A stretch of 64,000 bases of DNA from Endomychus coccineus (lineage: Eukaryota > Arthropoda > Insecta > Coleoptera > Endomychidae): NCBI GenBank assembly GCA_958510875.1, contig OY294068.1, positions 35,258,297 through 35,322,296 of the forward strand, written 5' to 3'. The position numbers and the translations under genes were made by a program. Within the stretch, counting starts at the first letter, position 1; every line of letters starts with the position of its first letter. The notes beneath the pieces were generated by a model, which was given only the letters and a program-made list of their open reading frames with translations, had not been told where the DNA came from and did no database searches. This document shows positions 59,054 to 64,000 of this stretch, piece after piece.

Positions 59054-60763
59054 ATGTTTGAAGTGGTGAAGTTTTCAGCAAGTTTCCAATTATTGCTACT
59101 TCTTCTTAGTGTTTGTTATGCTATTAAAATAGATGTGAAGGAGTTAAAATGTTTGGGTATGTACTTACTACTCTTCAGAAAGGTTAGTTGTTAAACCTGT
59201 TACATTTTGATCCCTTTTCAGTATGTGAAGCTAGTATAGATGAAATTAAGAATTCGCTTAAAAGTATTGATCCCTCAATTACAGTTGATATTGGAGGTTA
59301 TCATTTAGATGCTGATGGGAATTCCAAACATAAAACAATTCCCAAAGTAAAATCAGAACTTCATCTATCTGAGGTACTTGATGAAATATGTGATAAAATG
59401 GAAAATTATATCCGAGCTACATGGAAAACAACTGGGAAGTTGACTTTGTTAAATTTGTTGGATTCAAGGGGTAATATGAATGCTAAAATGTCTGAGGTGG
59501 ATATAATTCAGGATGATGATCTAAATAAAAGTTTGAAGTATTATGTAAGTATAAAGGTGCATGGTGCATGCAAACAATTTGGAAAGAAATTATTCATGAA
59601 AACATTCATTGCTAACAAGCTAGCAGTCTTTGGAGGCTGTTGGCTTTACATCCTAACTTGCCTCAGGAATTTATATTTTTCAGTAACGGAAAGTTTTCAT
59701 TTTCCTTGATCTATTGCTCAATTGGAATAGGTCTTTATGTTTAGAAAATCATTGTTTTTACTAAGCATATTCACCACATCATTCATTCCCAAGACAACAG
59801 ACTGCTGACTGATGAAAATCAGAAAATCCTAATTAATAGCAATCATGTCACTTCCTAAAAGCACACCCCTCTCTGTCGACCCATGTAATGTAACTGTTCT
59901 AGGTTGGAGAAACTGATTGGCACATAAGTGTTGTCTGTTCTGTCTTCTGTGTTTGTAAGTTTAGTAGAAAATTGATTGCCAGGTTTCTTGATGAATAAAC
60001 TTGAAGCAATCCAACAAATAACTGTTAGTAAGAATGTTAAGAAATAATTACTATTAATAATATGAATATCTTGAGTATCTGAAAAATTTGAACACAGCCT
60101 TTTACATTCAAAAGAAGCTATTGAGGGAAGTATTGAGATGGTTATAGTTTTCAATAAAAATCACTACATATAACTACATTTTGAAAAGGCTAGTTGTGAA
60201 ATCAATGTAATGAATAAATTGTATATTACAAACTGATTTTGACAGTAAGTTCAAGTAAAGTGTTGATCCTAAAACAACTGACAACTAAGTGATATGCAGA
60301 TCAAGAATTTTTAAAAAGTATTTCAATTCATTTGTAGAAAATTGTATATTGTTGTGGTTATTTTGTTATATTGTTTTAGCTTAACATATGGGATATACCT
60401 AATCAGTTATACCTTTATCTGATTATCTGATATAATTTTTACTTTGTAAATAAGCCATACATTAATTCCCAGTGCTTTTATGGAAATTCATATAGCATCT
60501 TACCACCTAGTTCAATTTATGACTAATTCTTGTCTCTTTAGAGAATGCACTTACTTCTTAGATGTCAAAATATTTATAATTAGGAGTAAAATTGAAATCA
60601 GAATATGGGATAATGAAATTTTTGTTGGTTTCAGTGTCAATCTATAATCGAAGAAAGTGAAGATAGCCTTATACAATACCTACAAACAGACGAAGCAGAC
60701 CTATTTTGTTCCAGTGAAATTGACTTATGCCCTGTGATAAAAAAGAAAAAACAAGAATTGTAA
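59054..60763 (+). CDS. sel (Cnpy): Canopy/seele-type saposin-like ER protein
   Basis: Canopy proteins are small ER-lumen saposin-like (MIR-interacting) proteins that assist receptor maturation; fly seele acts in Spatzle/dorsal patterning. Three exons: 59054-59156, 59222-59544 and 60635-60763, 184 residues, phases consistent. A signal peptide is clear (VVKFSASFQLLLLLLSVCYA, cleavage after Ala23). Six conserved cysteines follow: KCLVCEAS, LDEICDKM, KYYCQSIIEE, DLFCSSEID and LCPVIK. The motifs GGYHLDADGN and SELHLSEVLDEICDKMENY match the family. The C-terminus is KKKKQEL, a KDEL-like retrieval signal with Gln at position two. The 1.1-kb intron 2 is AT-rich. Confidence 0.92.
59855..60154 (-). CDS. 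Unassigned 99-residue ORF antisense in Canopy intron 2
   Basis: It begins MKTITISILPSIASFECKRL and has one hydrophobic span (YFLTFLLTVICWIASSLFI). I recognise no family and see no supporting splice or promoter signal. Possibly a nested small membrane protein, more likely chance. Confidence 0.2.
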   Translation of the reverse strand: MKTITISILPSIASFECKRLCSNFSDTQDIHIINSNYFLTFLLTVICWIASSLFIKKPGNQFSTKLTNTEDRTDNTYVPISFSNLEQLHYMGRQRGVCF

Positions 60764-61029
60764 TCAAAGATATTTCAAGTTATTGTTATACTCTAGCTGA
60801 TATTTTTCCAAGTCGATATTAAAATTGCCTTTTATTCACCTGTGGATTATATTTTCTGATAAAGATACATGTATATAGTTTTTTCTATCAACAGTAAATA
60901 CTCATTGATAAGTAATTTAGTGAACTCTGACTCAAATTCAAAATTTGATATATATTTTTGGCCTTTACATAGTTATATATAAATTCTCGGGAAATAGGTC
61001 ACATTAACACTTATGCTTTATATTTTCTT

Positions 61030-61071
61030 GTCTTTACGTACGTTTCGGTCTCACGACCATCATCAGAAGAC
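61030..61071 (-). ncRNA. Candidate hammerhead ribozyme in Penelope terminus
   Basis: The 42-nt minus-strand sequence folds as a type I hammerhead. Stem I is GUCUU/AAGAC, followed by CUGAUGA and one extra U. Stem II is GGUC/GACC with a GUGA loop, followed by GAAA. A two-pair stem III (AC/GU) has a GUAC loop, and cleavage is predicted after GUA. Penelope-like elements are known to carry such ribozymes with short stem III. The extra U before stem II is not canonical. Confidence 0.55.
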
Positions 61072-61446
61072 TTATTATGTCTAAAACTGGATTACTTAAA
61101 ACTAATTGTATTACACAAAGCGTCCTTATCGCACCAATTTCAATTGAAATGCCCAGGTCGCCGAAACGAACAGAAACACGAATAATCGAAATTGTAACAC
61201 CTCAATGTTATAATTATAATATATCAAGAATCCACTGTTAAGCAGAACTTTTAATAAATACGTGTTCATGTCACCAAAGTGTGTGAACGACTAGAGACGC
61301 AGACGAGGCCATTAATTTTAAGTACTCACTTTCGAACCAGATGTTAGATTTATGAGCTAATAGAAAAAGGTTTGTCAGTTATTGGAAATATACATTCTAC
61401 CTAAAAATATACTTTTAACATTATAAAGAGGAATTTTCAAGAGTTT

Positions 61447-61743
61447 TTATTTAATTAAGTTAGTATAAATATGACTTAGAGTTTGAATATCTGTCCTATG
61501 ATTTACAGACTTGGAGTCACGCTTTATGTGAATTATTTCCCAAATAGATCTTTTATAATAATTGGTTTCCTTAGCTAAAATATTAACATTATTGTAATCG
61601 AATTGATGGTTATAATCAAAGCAGTGTTTAGCAAGGGCGGTGGAATTTTCTAAGTTTTTGTTTCTTGTGTTATACTTATGGCCATACATTCTTTTTTGTA
61701 AATATTGTTTAGAGATTCCAGTATAAGTCTCATCGGAATCCAA
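61447..61743 (-). pseudogene. Penelope GIY-YIG endonuclease fragment
   Basis: The frame starts DSDETYTGISKQYLQKRMYG, keeping the start of the endonuclease (YTG in place of YIG) and running through KHCFDYNHQFDYNNVNIL to TDIQTLSHIYTNLIK. It is longer at the N-terminus than the copy at 47045. No RT precedes it, so it is not autonomous. Confidence 0.75.
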
Positions 61744-61830
61744 ACAATTTAATTTGTATATTGTGTGGGTTTGTTTATCTTTAGGTATTAAAGGTTTTAG
61801 ATTTGAGAAATATTTTCAAACACAGTTAGT

Positions 61831-63509
61831 AGGTAGTGTACATAGTGTAAAATTATTTTGACATCCGAATGTCTAAGATTAGATGGGTTTGTTATAATCG
61901 TATTCTCAAATAAATAATGTAATATCCTGAGTGAATAGTTGAAATTTCAATTACAGTTATATGATAGAAAATGCTGAATGTGCTTTTTGGTAGAAGAGGG
62001 TGGAATCTAAATAAACCTTGTTTTTTTAGTTTTGAAGACAAAATAATTTTAGATATATGAATATGGGACTCACACTTTTTGTTTGTATAATTGGTGAATA
62101 AATATGACCATTATTCTGAGGAAATCTATTCAACATTGATGGGAAAATATGTTATCTTTAGGTCAAAGCTAATAATCAATTTTTATAGTCCTAATTTTTA
62201 GGTTCTGGTTTATGTAAGAAATTTCAGTTATTTTTTGACCAGAAAACAAATAATTAAAATTCAATAACATTACAAGATTTCCTATTAACTTTTTATTGGT
62301 TATCATCGGGTTCTGTTAATACTACCCCAGACAAAAAATGATCTGGTTTAGACCAAGGTCATAGTATAATGAATGTGGCGATATCTGCATTGAGCACTTC
62401 AATTTGATCTGCTTCTGCTTGATAAGGTCAAAAGCAAATCGTGTTTTAATTTTTTTTATTATCACGCATATCTTCTAGAAAAATAACAAAAATATGGCAT
62501 ACGCGGAAATGCTTTAGAGCTAATAAAATCATAATTGCCTAACTGAAAAAAAAAGTTGAAATAAATTAGAGAATAATAAATACTCTTCTGAAAAAACGAT
62601 TTCAACAGTCTCACCTCAAGGAATCATACTGGGATAGATTTTTTTTAATGACTTGATTTATACGCAATCGATGGATTAGATATATACAAGTAATCCAATT
62701 AAAGATTGCATTTACATTTTAATGATGGTTAAACAATTTGATCAATATATTTATAACTGTATAAACTTTAATTAAGGTTCTTCATAAGAATTGTTTCTTG
62801 TCATCGCATCGAACCAATTTGATTCAAATTTCATTGTTCTATCAAAGAATATCAATGCTGTTGATATTAATAATAATTATAGTGGAGTAAATCTGGCGAG
62901 AAAAAAAGGCAAGGTTGGCGAAAATTTTGCGATGCTTAGCGACCCGGTGGAAAGTGTTTTGTTAGGGTACCAATAACAACCTCCTGAAATTTCTTTTTCC
63001 CAAAGTGGGTGCAACCCCCTTTTTTTTGACCAAAAAGGTTAAAAAAATTAATATCTGGTTGTATTGAAAATTAAGAAACCAAAGTAGAACCCTTTTATTG
63101 TCAATGTCCAAGGAACTTCCAGTCCGTATTTCGAGTTGATCCGACCTCCCCCCTCCCCGTAATTAATATATATATATACTCATATGCAAGGAATCTTGCG
63201 TAACGGCTAACTCGGTCATTTTTCAACCGATATGGCTGAAATTCGGACTGAAGATAGGTGTTATGGTCTCAAAACTACCCTATAAATTTCAATAAAAATA
63301 TTGGATAGTTTTTCAGAAATTAAACTTTAAGTCAATTTTTTAGCTATTTTTCAAATTAAGATATCTCATGTCATTTGCATCCGATCTGTATCTGCTTTGC
63401 GGGAAAATGTAGGTATTCCCATATAGTTTCATTCCATGGAACTCATTTTTCATATATTTTGTTCCTGCCTATATTGGCTATTTTATTTTCGGTATTAATA
63501 TCCCCAAAA
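61831..63509. other. AT-rich intergenic DNA
   Basis: No gene recognised. Short ORFs (for example 62791-62976) have no domain. Some text near 62940-63060 (CCCAAAGTGGGTGCAACCCC) looks like degraded repeat. Confidence 0.35.
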
Positions 63510-64000
63510 CTTGTGTCAAATTAATTAATTTGAAGTTTACAAAAGTGCGAAATTTCGCAATTTTATACGAATATTGTGAGACTCAGAACAGAAGTTAGCG
63601 CTTTAGGCTCCGGAATATTCACGTGGCCTATCGAAATTAGAAGGTTCAAATTGTATAAAAACACAATTGCATGAACGCCAGACGTTCTATGTAATTAGCT
63701 ACGAACGTAATCATTTTGACGTTTCCCTCGAGAAGCTCGCTACGCGTCAATTAGAGTTAATCATTTTACCTCGGACTTGTTATGTTGGGTCCGTTTCGTG
63801 CCCCGTGCGGGCGGCGCCAGTTGTAATGAAGTATTTTCGGCTGTGGGTCGCTAGCTAGCACCCGCTTCGGGTATATTTTAGTAGCTAGAAAATTCTATTT
63901 TAATTAAAGTTTCCCATTTCATGAACACTTATCGAAAAAAGGAGGGCCGTCGGGCACGGTCCGATACCTTATCTAAATACATGGAGCGAAAACGCACGCG
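63510..64000 (-). repeat. Dispersed repeat A, copy 4 (cut by window end)
   Basis: Inverted relative to copies 1 and 2. It starts at the end shared with 34945 (GTCAAATTAATTAATTTGAA) and continues through CTACGAACGTAATCATTTTG and GGGCCGTCGGGCACGGTCCG, the last also in copy 3. The 63-residue ORF at 63667 is a repeat frame. Confidence 0.7.

Larger units (their letters stand above)
60981..61830 (-). mobile_element. Penelope-like element 3' half
   Basis: Reading the minus strand: endonuclease ORF 61743-61447, a roughly 370-bp 3' region, the hammerhead-like motif at 61071-61030, then a terminus whose complement is AAATTCTCGGGAAATAGG at 60981. Upstream of the ORF the frame extends as KYFSNLKPLIPKDKQTHTIY before decaying, so the RT is lost. 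Confidence 0.7.

Noticed and set aside
63140..63180. (TA)n run as an origin or regulatory site
   Set aside because: It is a short simple repeat with no other supporting signal.
1..64000. CRISPR arrays, bacterial operons or defence systems
   Set aside because: The window is clearly insect nuclear DNA with spliced genes; the tandem arrays have long units without spacer structure.

Overview
The window is eukaryotic nuclear DNA from an insect. It is AT-rich, has long intron-split genes with GT-AG junctions, and is heavily loaded with transposable elements. Repeat density and composition would suit a beetle, but nothing here fixes the order. A 200-N assembly gap lies at 10366-10565.

Six protein-coding genes are well supported. 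From left to right: (1) the N-terminal two-thirds of anillin on the minus strand (1875-9125, six exons, continuing past the left window edge); (2) two single-exon NIT2/omega-amidase paralogues in tandem on the minus strand (11399-12292 and 14072-14956); (3) mitochondrial methionine aminopeptidase 1D on the plus strand (16838-22556, five exons, complete); (4) the SIN3A co-repressor scaffold on the minus strand (29753-54578, seven coding exons, complete from PAH1 to the C-terminal region); (5) a Canopy/seele-type ER saposin-like protein on the plus strand (59054-60763, three exons), head-to-head with SIN3A. A 69-residue single-span membrane ORF (9817-10026, minus) is a weaker candidate. Exon junctions were read by eye; for each multi-exon gene the phases add up without a break.

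The rest is mostly mobile DNA. There are foldback or MITE-like elements (459-1666, 2952-3859, 6223-7045, 12631-13351, 13702-13904, 16269-16557, 18646-19539, 30343-32782, 34052-35014, 37863-39292, 40416-40814). P-element-like pieces include a THAP-domain remnant and an apparent excision footprint. Non-LTR retrotransposon fragments lie in MetAP1D intron 3 and in SIN3A introns 1, 2 and 3. Penelope-like endonuclease fragments carry hammerhead-ribozyme-like ends. There is one tRNA-derived SINE and three tandem arrays, one with a two-monomer higher-order period.

The genes do not form a functional cluster. Anillin acts in the cytokinetic ring, NIT2 in keto-acid amide clearance, MetAP1D in mitochondrial N-terminal processing, SIN3A in HDAC-dependent repression and Canopy in ER folding. 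The most interesting material is in the mobile fraction: a compact hammerhead-like motif at a Penelope end, an 8-bp-flanked P-type footprint, a 2.4-kb intronic hairpin in SIN3A, and a DNA element inside a satellite whose sister monomers serve as natural empty sites. No clear undescribed multi-gene system was found.
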